The notes: a model not told the origin generated them from the letters alone. Positions 35,626-44,105 are shown, counted from the first letter of the stretch. The stretch is 64,000 bases of DNA from Flavobacterium sp. UMI-01 (GCF_019656315.1 NZ_BPLU01000003.1:62001-126000); one strand, 5' to 3'. Numbers and translations: made by a program.

Positions 35626-36645
35626 TTATAGAGCTACCGTTTGCCCATCTTTTATATCTTTATTTCCAGCGGTAACCAATAAATCGCCTACTGACAACCC
35701 ATCTGTAACTATGACTTCATTACCTTTAAAACTACCTACAGAAACTCTTTTTTTAATAGCCCTATTATTTTTTACTACATATACATATAGAATGTTATTT
35801 GCATCTCTAACAATACTTTCTGAAGGAATTGTAATTACATTTACAGTTTTGTTTGTATTTATTTTTATAGTACTAATCATGCCTGGTAATAATGTATCAT
35901 CATTATTATCTAGACGTACTTTTACATTAAAGGTTCTTGTTAATGGATCAGCACTAGGGTTTACTATGGCAACCTTACCATAGAAAGATTTGTTTATGGA
36001 TTCAATATCTACAGAAGCTTCGGTTCCAATTTTAAGTTTTGCTATTTCAGATTCAGCAATTGAAGCTTTTGCATAAACTTTATCAGTTTTCATAATAGTA
36101 AAAGCAGGTACACTTGGAGCTGCAGTTGCACCTATTTCTGTTAGTTTTGCTGTGATGATACCTGAAAATGGGGCATAAAGTTTGGTGTCTGCTAAATTTT
36201 TAGCTGCTAGATTTTTATTAGCATTTGCTTGTGCTACCGCTACCTTAACTGCTATAAAATCACGTTCTGGCAAACTGTTTTTTTCGTACAAACTTTGTAG
36301 TCTTTTAAAGTTATCGTTAGCTTGTTCTAAACCTGCATTTGCAATATCAAATGCGTTTTTGTAATTTATTTGTTCAATTGAAGCTAATAATTGTCCTTTT
36401 TTTACTTTTTGTCCTTCTTGAACATTAACTATTGAAATTCTACCAGCAACAGAAAAACCTAAGGACACAGTATTATCTGCTTCAATAGTACCGCTATAAT
36501 TTAAAACCTCAGGTTCAGTATTTGTATCTATTTTTTTTACAGTAACCTTAGGAATTATGGTTTGTTCGACAGTTTCATTTTCCTTTTTTTCTGAACAACT
36601 AACCAATAGGAATACCAGCGTTGTTAAGGTGATCATTTTCTTCAT
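35626..36645 (-). CDS. RND efflux periplasmic adaptor lipoprotein
   Basis: 339 residues. The lipoprotein signal ends LTTLVFLLVSC (Cys about 18). The lipoyl halves are GFSVAGRISIVNVQEGQKVK (about 67-86) and LAAKNLADTKLYAPFSGIIT, separated by a helical hairpin, followed by beta-barrel and membrane-proximal domains (DPLTRTFNVKVRLDN, SVGSFKGNEVIVTDGLSVGD). It bridges the inner-membrane pump and the outer-membrane duct. It is the first structural gene of the cluster, 144 bases downstream of an AraC-type gene. The spacer carries GGTCTA direct repeats. Confidence 0.93.
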   Translation of the reverse strand: MKKMITLTTLVFLLVSCSEKKENETVEQTIIPKVTVKKIDTNTEPEVLNYSGTIEADNTVSLGFSVAGRISIVNVQEGQKVKKGQLLASIEQINYKNAFDIANAGLEQANDNFKRLQSLYEKNSLPERDFIAVKVAVAQANANKNLAAKNLADTKLYAPFSGIITAKLTEIGATAAPSVPAFTIMKTDKVYAKASIAESEIAKLKIGTEASVDIESINKSFYGKVAIVNPSADPLTRTFNVKVRLDNNDDTLLPGMISTIKINTNKTVNVITIPSESIVRDANNILYVYVVKNNRAIKKRVSVGSFKGNEVIVTDGLSVGDLLVTAGNKDIKDGQTVAL

Positions 36646-36711
36646 ATCTCTTGTTGTATTTTATAATAATTTGTTGGGTACAAAATTCAAATTATCGTTG
36701 GAATTACAACA

Positions 36712-36811
36712 GGTCTATAAAAGGCAGGAATTGGTCTAAATTGATTTTGTTTACTGTAAAAAATAATTTATTAGAGAAAAAAAGAGATTTTATTGGTCTG
36801 AATTTGATTTT
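36712..36811. promoter_or_regulatory. GGTCT direct repeats upstream of the adaptor gene
   Basis: GGTCTA occurs at 36712-36717 and again at 36733-36738, exactly 21 bases apart, and a third GGTCTG lies at 36795-36800 at the 3' end of the AraC-type gene. The last two share a longer block (TTGGTCT, then AATTGATTTT or AATTTGATTTT). Two half-sites in direct orientation two helical turns apart are typical for AraC-family binding. Confidence 0.4.
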
Positions 36812-37713
36812 TCAAATGCAGTTTCTCTATATTTTGAAGGTGAGAATCCGGTATGTTTTTTAAAATATTTACCAAAAAAGGATTGATCGCTAAATTGTAA
36901 TTCAGTTGCAACTTCTAGAATCGAAAGCGTTTGGTTTTGTAGCAGTAATTTAGCTTCCATAATTACAGCTTCATCAATTAACTGACTTGCATTTTTTTGT
37001 GACAAAGATTTTAAAACTTTGGACAAATATCCAGGTGTTACACACAAAATATCTGCATAAAACTGTACCGATCTTTCTTGTTTTATGTTTTCATTTAATA
37101 GTTTAATGAAGCGAAGGGCTAATTTTTCTTGCCTTGTTAAATGAACTTCTAGTGTTGGATATTTCGTTTTTAATAATGATCCATAATAATATATCAATAG
37201 TTTAAACCCATGTTTAATAATTTCAATATTAAAAGGTTTGGTATTTCCTATAGTGTTGTGGGTTTCTATAATTTTTGAAATATCAATAAAAGTTTTCAAA
37301 TCAAATTCAGATAACTTTATTTTGGGTATGCTTCTAGCCGTAAAAAAATCTATAGAGTCTAATTCATTTTTATTGATAGCGTTTTTTAAAATATAATCAA
37401 TATTAAAAGAGATATTTAAAATTTCTAGGTTTTTGCTAATTTCCTGTATATGAATAACAGTTTGCGGATTTATTGCAATAATTTCTAATGCATTAATAGT
37501 ATAATTAAGCAAATTTAATTGTACCCTTATGTGACCTTTAATCACTAATATAAAAGAAAAAGCATTGGCTCTAAAAGGATATCCTATAGGAATTTCTTTA
37601 AATCTACTTTTTGAAAAATGAATGTGTAAACCATTTTCTTCTTGAGGGTTATCTCCAATAATTTCTACCAAATCAGTTAGAGATAGGTTTTTTATCGAAG
37701 GATCTGAATTCAT
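36790..37713 (-). CDS. AraC-family transcriptional regulator
   Basis: 307 residues. The C-terminal double helix-turn-helix is clear: SVQFYADILCVTPGYLSKVL (first HTH, about 218-238) and ILEVATELQFSDQSFFGKYF with KKHTGFSPSKYRE (second HTH and family signature, about 263-298). The N-terminal part is a cupin-like ligand domain. It is just upstream of the efflux genes on the same strand and probably regulates them, likely as an activator. It is separated from mnmE by a 417-base region without genes. Confidence 0.92.
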   Translation of the reverse strand: MNSDPSIKNLSLTDLVEIIGDNPQEENGLHIHFSKSRFKEIPIGYPFRANAFSFILVIKGHIRVQLNLLNYTINALEIIAINPQTVIHIQEISKNLEILNISFNIDYILKNAINKNELDSIDFFTARSIPKIKLSEFDLKTFIDISKIIETHNTIGNTKPFNIEIIKHGFKLLIYYYGSLLKTKYPTLEVHLTRQEKLALRFIKLLNENIKQERSVQFYADILCVTPGYLSKVLKSLSQKNASQLIDEAVIMEAKLLLQNQTLSILEVATELQFSDQSFFGKYFKKHTGFSPSKYRETAFEKSNSDQ

Positions 37714-38130
37714 TTTTTATATTGTTTTTTTATAGTCAAATATACATTATTAATTAAAAATGAATATTTTGGTAGTTTTTGTTTTTTAGAAAATTAATTG
37801 GTATTTATAACTTCACATATACAAAAAAAATGCATTTAACGTGTGTCTTTAGAATCATAATTGGATAAACATACATTGTAACTTACAATTTGAACCAGTA
37901 GAATTGAGAAAGACCATTGGCAATAATTGAGTATAGCTTCTTAAATATACATTAACAATTAAACCTTATGATGTTTAATAATGTAATTAATTATAATATT
38001 AAGTAGTACTATTTCTTCGCTTTGTATTATGAGAGCTTTTGGGTAAAAAAAAAAAAAAATAAGAAATTGAAAACAATTATATAACCTACATAATAAAAAA
38101 GTTATTTGATAATAAATAAAAGAAGTGTAA
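37714..38130. other. Gene-free region between the araC-like gene and mnmE
   Basis: About 417 very AT-rich bases. The only structures seen are a short perfect palindrome ATTGTAA-C-TTACAAT at 37875-37889 and a run of about 14 A near 38046-38060. A 73-codon minus frame at 37959-38180 overlaps the mnmE end and does not look like a protein. Confidence 0.6.
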
Positions 38131-39531
38131 TTACTTTCCGATACAGAAATTAGCAAAAATATTCCCCAATAATTCATCATTAGTAACTTGACCGGTTATC
38201 ATTCCAAAATGATACAACGCTTCCTTGATGTCAATCGCCATTAGGTCGCTGGAAAGTCCTGTTTCCAGTCCGTATTTTACTTTTGATATTTCGTCCAGTG
38301 CTTTAAGTAAAGAGTCGTAATGTCTTGTATTGGTTACGATTGTTTCATTATTACGCAAAGCACCAGTGTTGACAAAAGATAGTAGGGTGTTTTTTAATTC
38401 CTCTATACCTGTTTTCTGTTTGGCGGAAATGGTTTCGAGTTGTAGCTTTAAAGTTTCAAGTTGGTTGCGTATGATTTCGACATCTTCAGGAGTAAGTAAA
38501 TCTACTTTATTGATGATAACGATGAGTGGTTTTTGAGGAAATTTATTCTTAATTTTTTCAATTTCAACTTGAAACTTGAAACCTGAAACCTGTAATTCTT
38601 TGGCATCAAGCAAAAGGATTATGAGTTGCGCTTGTTCAATTTTTTCAAATGTTTTTTTGATTCCAATGCTTTCCACTACATCTTTGGTTTCGCGAATTCC
38701 AGCCGTATCAATAAATCGGAAACCAATTCCGTTAATTACTAATTCGTCCTCGATAGTATCACGAGTCGTTCCTGCAATGTCTGAAACAATAGCACGTTCC
38801 TCGTTCAACAAAGCGTTTAAGAGCGTTGATTTTCCTACGTTAGGCTCACCAACAATCGCTACTGGAATTCCATTTTTGATAACGTTCCCCACGGCAAAGG
38901 AATCGATGAGTCGTTTAAGGACAAACTCAATTCGGTTCAAGAGTTCATGAAACTGCGTTCTGTCTGCAAATTCTACATCTTCCTCTGCAAAGTCCAATTC
39001 GAGTTCGATAAGCGAAGCAAAGTTTAACAGCTCCTCACGCAGTTTAGCAATTTCGTTCGAGAAACCACCACGCATTTGCTGCATAGCAATTTGGTGACTG
39101 GCTTCGTTGTCTGACGAAATCAAATCAGCTACAGCTTCGGCCTGTGAAAGGTCTAGTTTTCCGTTCAAGAAGGCGCGCAAGGTAAATTCTCCCGCATCGG
39201 CCATACGACAGCCTTTTCGTAGCAATAATTGGATAATTTGTTGTTGGATATAGGTAGAGCCATGACACGAAATTTCAATCGTATTTTCTCCTGTGTAAGA
39301 ATTAGGCCCTTTGAAAATAGAGACCAAAACCTCGTCTAATACTTTGGCGCCGTCAACAATATGGCCCAGGTGTAAGGTGTGTGATTTTTGTTTTAGTAAA
39401 TCTTTCTCTTTAATAGATTTAAAAACAGAATTACCAATATGAATTGCGTCCTGACCTGAAATTCGGATGACGGCAATGGCGCCCGCACCTGACGGGGTAG
39501 CTAGTGCCACTATTGAATCGTTGTTAAGCAT
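38131..39531 (-). CDS. mnmE: tRNA uridine-5-carboxymethylaminomethyl modification GTPase MnmE
   Basis: About 466 residues from ATG 39531. A longer frame begins at TTG 39552, but a TACCTTTG promoter element at 39550-39557 on the minus strand overlaps it. N-terminal formyl-THF-binding domain starts DSIVALATPSGAGAIAVIR. GTPase motifs: GEPNVGKSTLLNALL, DIAGTTRDT, DTAG and NKVD; the C-terminus ends CIGK with the essential Cys. With MnmG it modifies wobble uridine of tRNAs. Oddity: between DTAG and NKVD the residues ELQVSGFKFQVE are encoded by tandem GAAACCT-type heptamers (38564-38592), a likely in-frame repeat insertion. The protein is about 12 residues longer than the E. coli form. Confidence 0.96.
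   Translation of the reverse strand: MLNNDSIVALATPSGAGAIAVIRISGQDAIHIGNSVFKSIKEKDLLKQKSHTLHLGHIVDGAKVLDEVLVSIFKGPNSYTGENTIEISCHGSTYIQQQIIQLLLRKGCRMADAGEFTLRAFLNGKLDLSQAEAVADLISSDNEASHQIAMQQMRGGFSNEIAKLREELLNFASLIELELDFAEEDVEFADRTQFHELLNRIEFVLKRLIDSFAVGNVIKNGIPVAIVGEPNVGKSTLLNALLNEERAIVSDIAGTTRDTIEDELVINGIGFRFIDTAGIRETKDVVESIGIKKTFEKIEQAQLIILLLDAKELQVSGFKFQVEIEKIKNKFPQKPLIVIINKVDLLTPEDVEIIRNQLETLKLQLETISAKQKTGIEELKNTLLSFVNTGALRNNETIVTNTRHYDSLLKALDEISKVKYGLETGLSSDLMAIDIKEALYHFGMITGQVTNDELLGNIFANFCIGK
38564..38592. repeat. Tandem heptamer repeat inside mnmE
   Basis: On the plus strand the sequence runs CAACTT, GAAACTT, GAAACCT, GAAACCT. Three 7-base units equal 21 bases, so the reading frame of mnmE is kept and gives the residues QVSGFKFQV. 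A second, inverted and degenerate version lies at about 38447-38466. Confidence 0.65.
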
Positions 39532-39549
39532 TTTTATCTGAATTGGTTG

Positions 39550-39557
39550 CAAAGGTA
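39550..39557 (-). promoter_or_regulatory. Minus-7 element of mnmE
   Basis: The minus strand reads TACCTTTG, 18 bases before ATG 39531. It argues against the longer TTG start. Confidence 0.55.
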
Positions 39558-39676
39558 GTAAAACTATAGTTGTGTTGTAGAATAGAAAATATTTTTCAAT
39601 TAATTCATTGGTAATTAACGGGTTAAAATTTGTATCTTTATAGGGAGTAAGTGTTTAATTTGTAAAGTTTTTTAAA

Positions 39677-40507
39677 ATGAAACGCATTCTATTTCCCACT
39701 GATTTTTCTGAAGTAGCCACGAATGCTTTTGTGCATGCATTGGAATTTGCACATGCTGTAAATGGTGAAATTATAGTATTGCATTCTTACGATTTACCGC
39801 CTATTGACGATCAATTTTTTCCTGAAAATTTTAATGAAGTTTATGATACTATGGAGTTGGCTCATTTTGATTTATTTAAAGAAGAAATTCCAAAACTCCG
39901 AACATTGATGGAAGAACACCATTATGATACGATAAAAATGACCCACAGATTAATGGAGGGAAATTTGGCAGTTAATATTAAAAAAGCGGTTCAGGATGAT
40001 GCTATTGATTTGGTTATTATGGGAACTTCAAGTGCTGCGGAATGGGAAGCTGTTTTTGCAGGCTCTAATTCTGGTGCGGTTATTTTGAATTTGAATGTGC
40101 CTATGTTGTGTGTGCCGGCTGGAGTTAAATATAAAAAAATACACACTATTGGATTTGTAACTCATTATCGAACTGAAGATTGTAAGGCGTTACAGACTAC
40201 TATGTCCATTGCCTCCTTGTTAGATGCGAAAGTGAAATGTTTGTATATTAAGAACCATACGACGTTAGTGACATCAGAAGTCATTAGTACTTGGGATAAT
40301 GAATTCAAAGATGCTCCAGTGACTTTTTTTACTATTCAAAGTGACCAAATCAAACAAGTAACACTTGATTTTATTGCCAATCATCAAATCGATGTTTTGT
40401 CGATGTTAACGTATAAAAGTAATTTTTTTGAGGCTATGTTTGTGCCAAGTTATGCTGAAAAAACGCCTTCAGATATCCAAATTCCAGTTTTAGCTTTACA
40501 TGCTTAA
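39677..40507 (+). CDS. Universal stress protein, tandem UspA domains (copy 1)
   Basis: 276 residues. The N-terminal UspA domain opens KRILFPTDFSEVATNAFVHA and ends with LVIMGTSSAAEWEAVFAGSN, close to the ATP-binding G-x2-G-x9-G(S/T) signature, then VPMLCVP. The second half (about 150-276) is a more divergent Usp domain. Function: cytosolic stress-response protein that may bind ATP. It is divergent from mnmE. A TTG (39608-39610) and TATCTTTA (39633-39640), 22 bases apart, may be its promoter. A closely related copy follows 91 bases downstream. Confidence 0.92.
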   Translation: MKRILFPTDFSEVATNAFVHALEFAHAVNGEIIVLHSYDLPPIDDQFFPENFNEVYDTMELAHFDLFKEEIPKLRTLMEEHHYDTIKMTHRLMEGNLAVNIKKAVQDDAIDLVIMGTSSAAEWEAVFAGSNSGAVILNLNVPMLCVPAGVKYKKIHTIGFVTHYRTEDCKALQTTMSIASLLDAKVKCLYIKNHTTLVTSEVISTWDNEFKDAPVTFFTIQSDQIKQVTLDFIANHQIDVLSMLTYKSNFFEAMFVPSYAEKTPSDIQIPVLALHA

Positions 40508-40598
40508 TAAAAATACAAAGTATAACTGGGGATTATAGGTAAAAAATCTTATTTTTAAGTTCTATTAATAAATAGTTCACCTTAAAAACAACTGTAGT

Positions 40599-41432
40599 AT
40601 GAAACGTATTTTATTTCCAACTGATTTTTCTGATGTGGCCAATAATGCTTTTGTTCACGCATTGGAATTGGCTAAAACTTTGCAAGGGGAGTTGATTGTA
40701 TTGCATAGTTTTGAGTTGCCTGTTGTGGACAATCAGTTTTTTCCTGAAAATTATATGGTGATTTATGAATCGTTAGAATTGGCGCAATTTGATATGTTCA
40801 AAGATGAAATTCCTAAACTCCGTGCGATTGCTCAAGAACGTCAATTGGATAAAATTAAAATGACCCACCGATTGATGGACGGTGATTTGACTTTTAATAT
40901 TAAAAAAGCCATTATAGAAGATAAAATTGATTTTGTAGTTATGGGAACTTCTGGGGCTAGTGGTTGGCAATCGTTTTTTATGGGAACTAATTCAGGTAAT
41001 GTAATTACAGAAACTAGTGTGCCTATGCTATGTGTGCCTCATGATGTTCCTTTTAAAAAAGTTCAAACGATAGGCTTTACGACGCGCTTTAGGCCTAAGG
41101 ATAAAAAAGCCTTAAAGAGTGTAGTGAAAATTGCTCATAAAATGAAGGCGCAAATCAAATGTTTGTATGTTAAAACCAATGAGTCAGATGTAGCTCAAGA
41201 CACAGTAAAAGAATGGGAATCAGAGTTTGAAAAAGAACCTATAACTTTTTCAGTAATCCCTTCAAACGAAGTTAAGGAAACAATTCTTGATTTTATTTTA
41301 CAAAAAGACATTGATATGTTAACGATGTTGACGTACAAAAGAGGTTTTTTTGAAAATTTATTTCATTCCAGTTTAACTAAAAAAATTGCAACAGAATATT
41401 CTATCCCAGTGCTCGCGATTCCTATTGAATAA
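40599..41432 (+). CDS. Universal stress protein, tandem UspA domains (copy 2)
   Basis: 277 residues, clearly a paralogue of the preceding gene: KRILFPTDFSDVANNAFVHA at the start, FVVMGTSGASGWQSFFMGTN as the nucleotide-binding block, and the same overall two-domain build. About half the residues match by eye. The GTSGASG sequence is a better match to an ATP-binding Usp than copy 1. The 91-base spacer allows either read-through or a separate promoter. The pair is a local gene duplication that has diverged. Confidence 0.92.
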   Translation: MKRILFPTDFSDVANNAFVHALELAKTLQGELIVLHSFELPVVDNQFFPENYMVIYESLELAQFDMFKDEIPKLRAIAQERQLDKIKMTHRLMDGDLTFNIKKAIIEDKIDFVVMGTSGASGWQSFFMGTNSGNVITETSVPMLCVPHDVPFKKVQTIGFTTRFRPKDKKALKSVVKIAHKMKAQIKCLYVKTNESDVAQDTVKEWESEFEKEPITFSVIPSNEVKETILDFILQKDIDMLTMLTYKRGFFENLFHSSLTKKIATEYSIPVLAIPIE

Positions 41433-41486
41433 GATTTTTTTAAGTGGTATGTTCTCTCTAAAAATAGTATTTATAAAAAAGTGAAA

Positions 41487-42248
41487 TCAAATGATTTTTT
41501 TGATGACTCGGAGTTTGTGTGTGTGTCTATTGGTCTCGGGATTGTAAATTCCTAAATGGTCTAAACGGTCGATGCGTACTTTTCCGCTAGCATGAATGAT
41601 ATAATTGTTTTCCATGATGATTCCTACATGAATAATAGTTCCTTCTTCATTATCAAAAAACGCTAAATCACCTGGTTCGCTTTCTTCAATAAAACTTAAC
41701 GGCTCTCCTTGTGTGGCTTGTTGAGAAGCATCCCTAAGGAGTGAATATCCGTTGAGTTTATACACCATTTGGGTAAAACCTGAACAGTCCACGCCAAAAG
41801 GGGTTTTACCACCCCATAAATAAGGAGCATTCAAATACAAATAAGCAGTGTTGATAAGGTTGGTTTTGGATTTGACACCATTTACTTTGGTACCTTCAAA
41901 TTCATAATTTGCGGTGTTTATTTCGTTGTGATAAAGAAATGAAATAGAAGCTCCTAAGGGAATCGGAATAAGTAAGTTAGTGGGTGTGGTGATGTATTCA
42001 ATCAAATCGGCGTTCAGAATGATAGTGTCGTTTGAAAGTTGGTTGTAATTGGCTTCCGAAATAAGTTGGCATTGTTTTGAGTCAATCCAGCCTTCGTATT
42101 TGTCATATTGTAATTGAATGCGGTACCATTGTTTTTGTTGTTCTAAGACTTTAAAATGTTCTCCAAATAGAACTTGGGAAACAATTTCACTTCTGTCCGA
42201 CGGTTCAAACCGAAGGGGGATTATAGCCAGATTACAAATTCCGAACAT
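41487..42248 (-). CDS. NlpC/P60-family cysteine peptidase with SH3-like domain
   Basis: 253 residues. An N-terminal SH3-like domain (about 1-70, with VSQVLFGEHFKVLEQQKQWY and YEGWIDSKQC) is followed by a linker SH3 repeat and a C40 peptidase domain: APYLWGGKTPFGVDCSGFTQ with the catalytic Cys (about 157) and IIHVGIIMENN with the catalytic His. No signal peptide is seen, which matches several intracellular dipeptidyl peptidases of this type that recycle cell-wall peptides (gamma-D-glutamyl-L-diamino acid endopeptidase, YkfC-like). Its neighbours are a thiolase and the Usp pair, so context gives no extra hint. Confidence 0.9.
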   Translation of the reverse strand: MFGICNLAIIPLRFEPSDRSEIVSQVLFGEHFKVLEQQKQWYRIQLQYDKYEGWIDSKQCQLISEANYNQLSNDTIILNADLIEYITTPTNLLIPIPLGASISFLYHNEINTANYEFEGTKVNGVKSKTNLINTAYLYLNAPYLWGGKTPFGVDCSGFTQMVYKLNGYSLLRDASQQATQGEPLSFIEESEPGDLAFFDNEEGTIIHVGIIMENNYIIHASGKVRIDRLDHLGIYNPETNRHTHKLRVIKKII

Positions 42249-42323
42249 GTATTGTATTTTATAAGTTGAATTCTAAATTTAAATTTGGGCTTGCCACATT
42301 AAAATTTAGAAATGATTTTTTAT

Positions 42324-43502
42324 TTATGCTTTTTCAATAATCATTGCCGATGCACCACCGCCACCATTGCAAATGGCAGCAGCGCCTATTTTTCCTTGGT
42401 TTTGTTCTAAAACATAGATTAATGTGACCAATATGCGTGCCCCTGAACAACCTAACGGATGACCTAATGAAACCGCGCCACCATTAACATTTATCCTGTC
42501 AGGGTTTATAGAAAGGAGTTTAGCATTCGCTAAGGCTACTACTGAAAATGCTTCATTGAATTCAAAATAATCGACCTCTTTTATGGATATGCCTGCTTTG
42601 TTCAACGCTTTGGGTAAGGCTTTTGCTGGACTTGTGGTAAACCATTTGGGTTCTTGGGCAGCGTCAGCATAACCTTTGATATAGGCTAGGGGAGTTAATC
42701 CTAAATCTGTTGCTTTGGCTTCACTCATCAAAATTAAAGCAGCAGCACCGTCGTTGATGGTTGAAGCATTGGCCGCAGTTACTGTGCCATCAGTTGTAAA
42801 AACAGCTCTCAATGTGGGTATTTTATCTAAAATAACGTTTGAGAACTCTTCGTCTTTATCTACAATGATAGGATTTCCTTTCCGTTGGGGAACTGTAACA
42901 GGAACGATTTCAGTTTTAAATTTCCCGTTTTCCCATGCCTTTGCAGAGCGAGTATAGGAAGCAATAGCATAAGCATCCTGTTCTTCCCTTGTGATTTGAT
43001 ATTCTGTAGCGCATAAATCGGCACAAACTCCCATAGCTTGCTGATCAAAGGCATCAGTAAGACCATCTTTTTGCAAACCATCAATTAATGTAGCGGGGCC
43101 AAATTTAGTTCCGCTACGCAAATGAGTATAATGCGGAATGGCACTCATATTTTCCATACCGCCTGCTACGACAATTTCGGCGTCTCCACAAGCGATGGCT
43201 TGCGCTGCCATCATTACGGCTTTCATGCCTGAAGCACACACTTTATTGATTGTGGTACAAGGAATGGTGTTAGGTAAACCAGCAAGTAAGGCTGCTTGTC
43301 TAGCAGGGGCTTGTCCTGTTCCTGCTTGCACTACTTGTCCCATATACACTTCGTTAACTAAAGTGGCGTCTAATTGTATTTTGTCCAAAGCACCTTTGAT
43401 AGCGATTGCACCAAGTTCAGGAGCTGGAATCGTAGAAAGCCCTCCCATAAAACTTCCAATTGGAGTTCTTACAGCAGAAACAATGACAATTTTTGAGTTC
43501 AT
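42324..43502 (-). CDS. Acetyl-CoA C-acyltransferase (thiolase)
   Basis: 392 residues, full-length for the thiolase II fold. The nucleophile Cys is in INKVCASGMKAVMMAAQ (about residue 88), the GHPLGCSGAR block carries a catalytic His (about 348), and CNGGGGASAM holds the second Cys (about 378). It condenses two acetyl-CoA or cleaves 3-ketoacyl-CoA in fatty-acid and ketone metabolism. A minus-strand TAAATTTG promoter element lies at 43530-43537. It is probably monocistronic. Confidence 0.95.
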   Translation of the reverse strand: MNSKIVIVSAVRTPIGSFMGGLSTIPAPELGAIAIKGALDKIQLDATLVNEVYMGQVVQAGTGQAPARQAALLAGLPNTIPCTTINKVCASGMKAVMMAAQAIACGDAEIVVAGGMENMSAIPHYTHLRSGTKFGPATLIDGLQKDGLTDAFDQQAMGVCADLCATEYQITREEQDAYAIASYTRSAKAWENGKFKTEIVPVTVPQRKGNPIIVDKDEEFSNVILDKIPTLRAVFTTDGTVTAANASTINDGAAALILMSEAKATDLGLTPLAYIKGYADAAQEPKWFTTSPAKALPKALNKAGISIKEVDYFEFNEAFSVVALANAKLLSINPDRINVNGGAVSLGHPLGCSGARILVTLIYVLEQNQGKIGAAAICNGGGGASAMIIEKA

Positions 43503-43529
43503 GGCAGTTGATTGTATGGGTTAGCTAAG

Positions 43530-43537
43530 CAAATTTA
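43530..43537 (-). promoter_or_regulatory. Minus-7 element of the thiolase gene
   Basis: The minus strand reads TAAATTTG, fitting TAnnTTTG, 27 bases before the ATG at 43502. Confidence 0.5.
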
Positions 43538-43682
43538 ATCTTTTTTAGATAATTTTTTGATTTTGATTTAACGATTGTATTATTAAGAAATTTATTTATA
43601 TTGAAAAAAAGTTCTATATCTTTGATTGTTAATGTGTTTAGCGCGTTTGTAAAAAAAACTATAAAAAAAAGCATCCAAATAG

Positions 43683-43713
43683 TTGTGAGTATTGCTATGA
43701 TGTGTTACATTTG
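43683..43713 (+). promoter_or_regulatory. Promoter of the tRNA cluster
   Basis: TTG at 43683-43685, 20 bases, then TACATTTG at 43706-43713, an exact fit to the Bacteroidetes consensus. It lies 32 bases before tRNA-Ser. A second TATCTTTG at 43617-43624 may be an additional promoter. Confidence 0.65.
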
Positions 43714-43745
43714 CAACCGCAAAACAAGACACGTTCTTTGAGTTT

Positions 43746-43829
43746 GGAGAGGTGCCAGAGTGGTAATGGAGCAGATTGCTAATCTGTCGACGAGCAATCG
43801 TCGCCAGGGTTCGAGTCCCTGTCTCTCCG
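43746..43829 (+). tRNA. tRNA-Ser (GCT)
   Basis: Acceptor GGAGAGG pairs with TCTCTCC (one G-U). The anticodon loop in CAGATTGCTAATCTG gives anticodon GCT. A long variable arm (GACGAGCAATCGTC) and GGTTCGAGTCC T-arm confirm a serine tRNA. CCA is not encoded. Confidence 0.96.
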
Positions 43830-43874
43830 CATAATTTTAAATTTATTTTGAAATTAGTGTTTTGTTAATTGCTA

Positions 43875-43949
43875 CGGGGTGTAGCGTAGCCCGGTTATCG
43901 CGCCTGCTTTGGGAGCAGGAGGCCGCAGGTTCGAATCCTGCCACCCCGA
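43875..43949 (+). tRNA. tRNA-Pro (TGG)
   Basis: Acceptor CGGGGTG pairs with CACCCCG. The anticodon stem CCTGC/GCAGG encloses TTTGGGA with anticodon TGG. T-arm GGTTCGAATCC. CCA is not encoded. Second of three tRNA genes in one transcript. Confidence 0.96.
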
Positions 43950-43993
43950 CAAATGTGTCTCTGTTTTTAAGCAGGTGACTAAATTGAAATACT

Positions 43994-44067
<74 letters not shown>

Positions 44068-44071
44068 CAAA

Positions 44072-44105
44072 AAGCCTTGTAATCTGATGATTATGAGGTT
44101 TTTTT
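44072..44105 (+). terminator. Terminator of the tRNA cluster
   Basis: AGCCTTGTAATC pairs imperfectly with GATTATGAGGT and is followed by seven T. It starts five bases after tRNA-Arg. Confidence 0.7.

Noticed and set aside
30329..37713. Efflux cluster as a transposon or integrative element
   Set aside because: No transposase, integrase, tRNA-adjacent att site or flanking repeats seen; only an acquired-block suspicion remains.
38046..38060. Poly-A run as a transposon or retroelement trace
   Set aside because: No target-site duplication, inverted repeats or coding remnant nearby; homopolymers are common in such AT-rich spacers.
37959..38180. 73-codon minus frame overlapping the mnmE end
   Set aside because: Crosses a poly-A run and overlaps the mnmE C-terminus including its essential CIGK, so it cannot be preferred.
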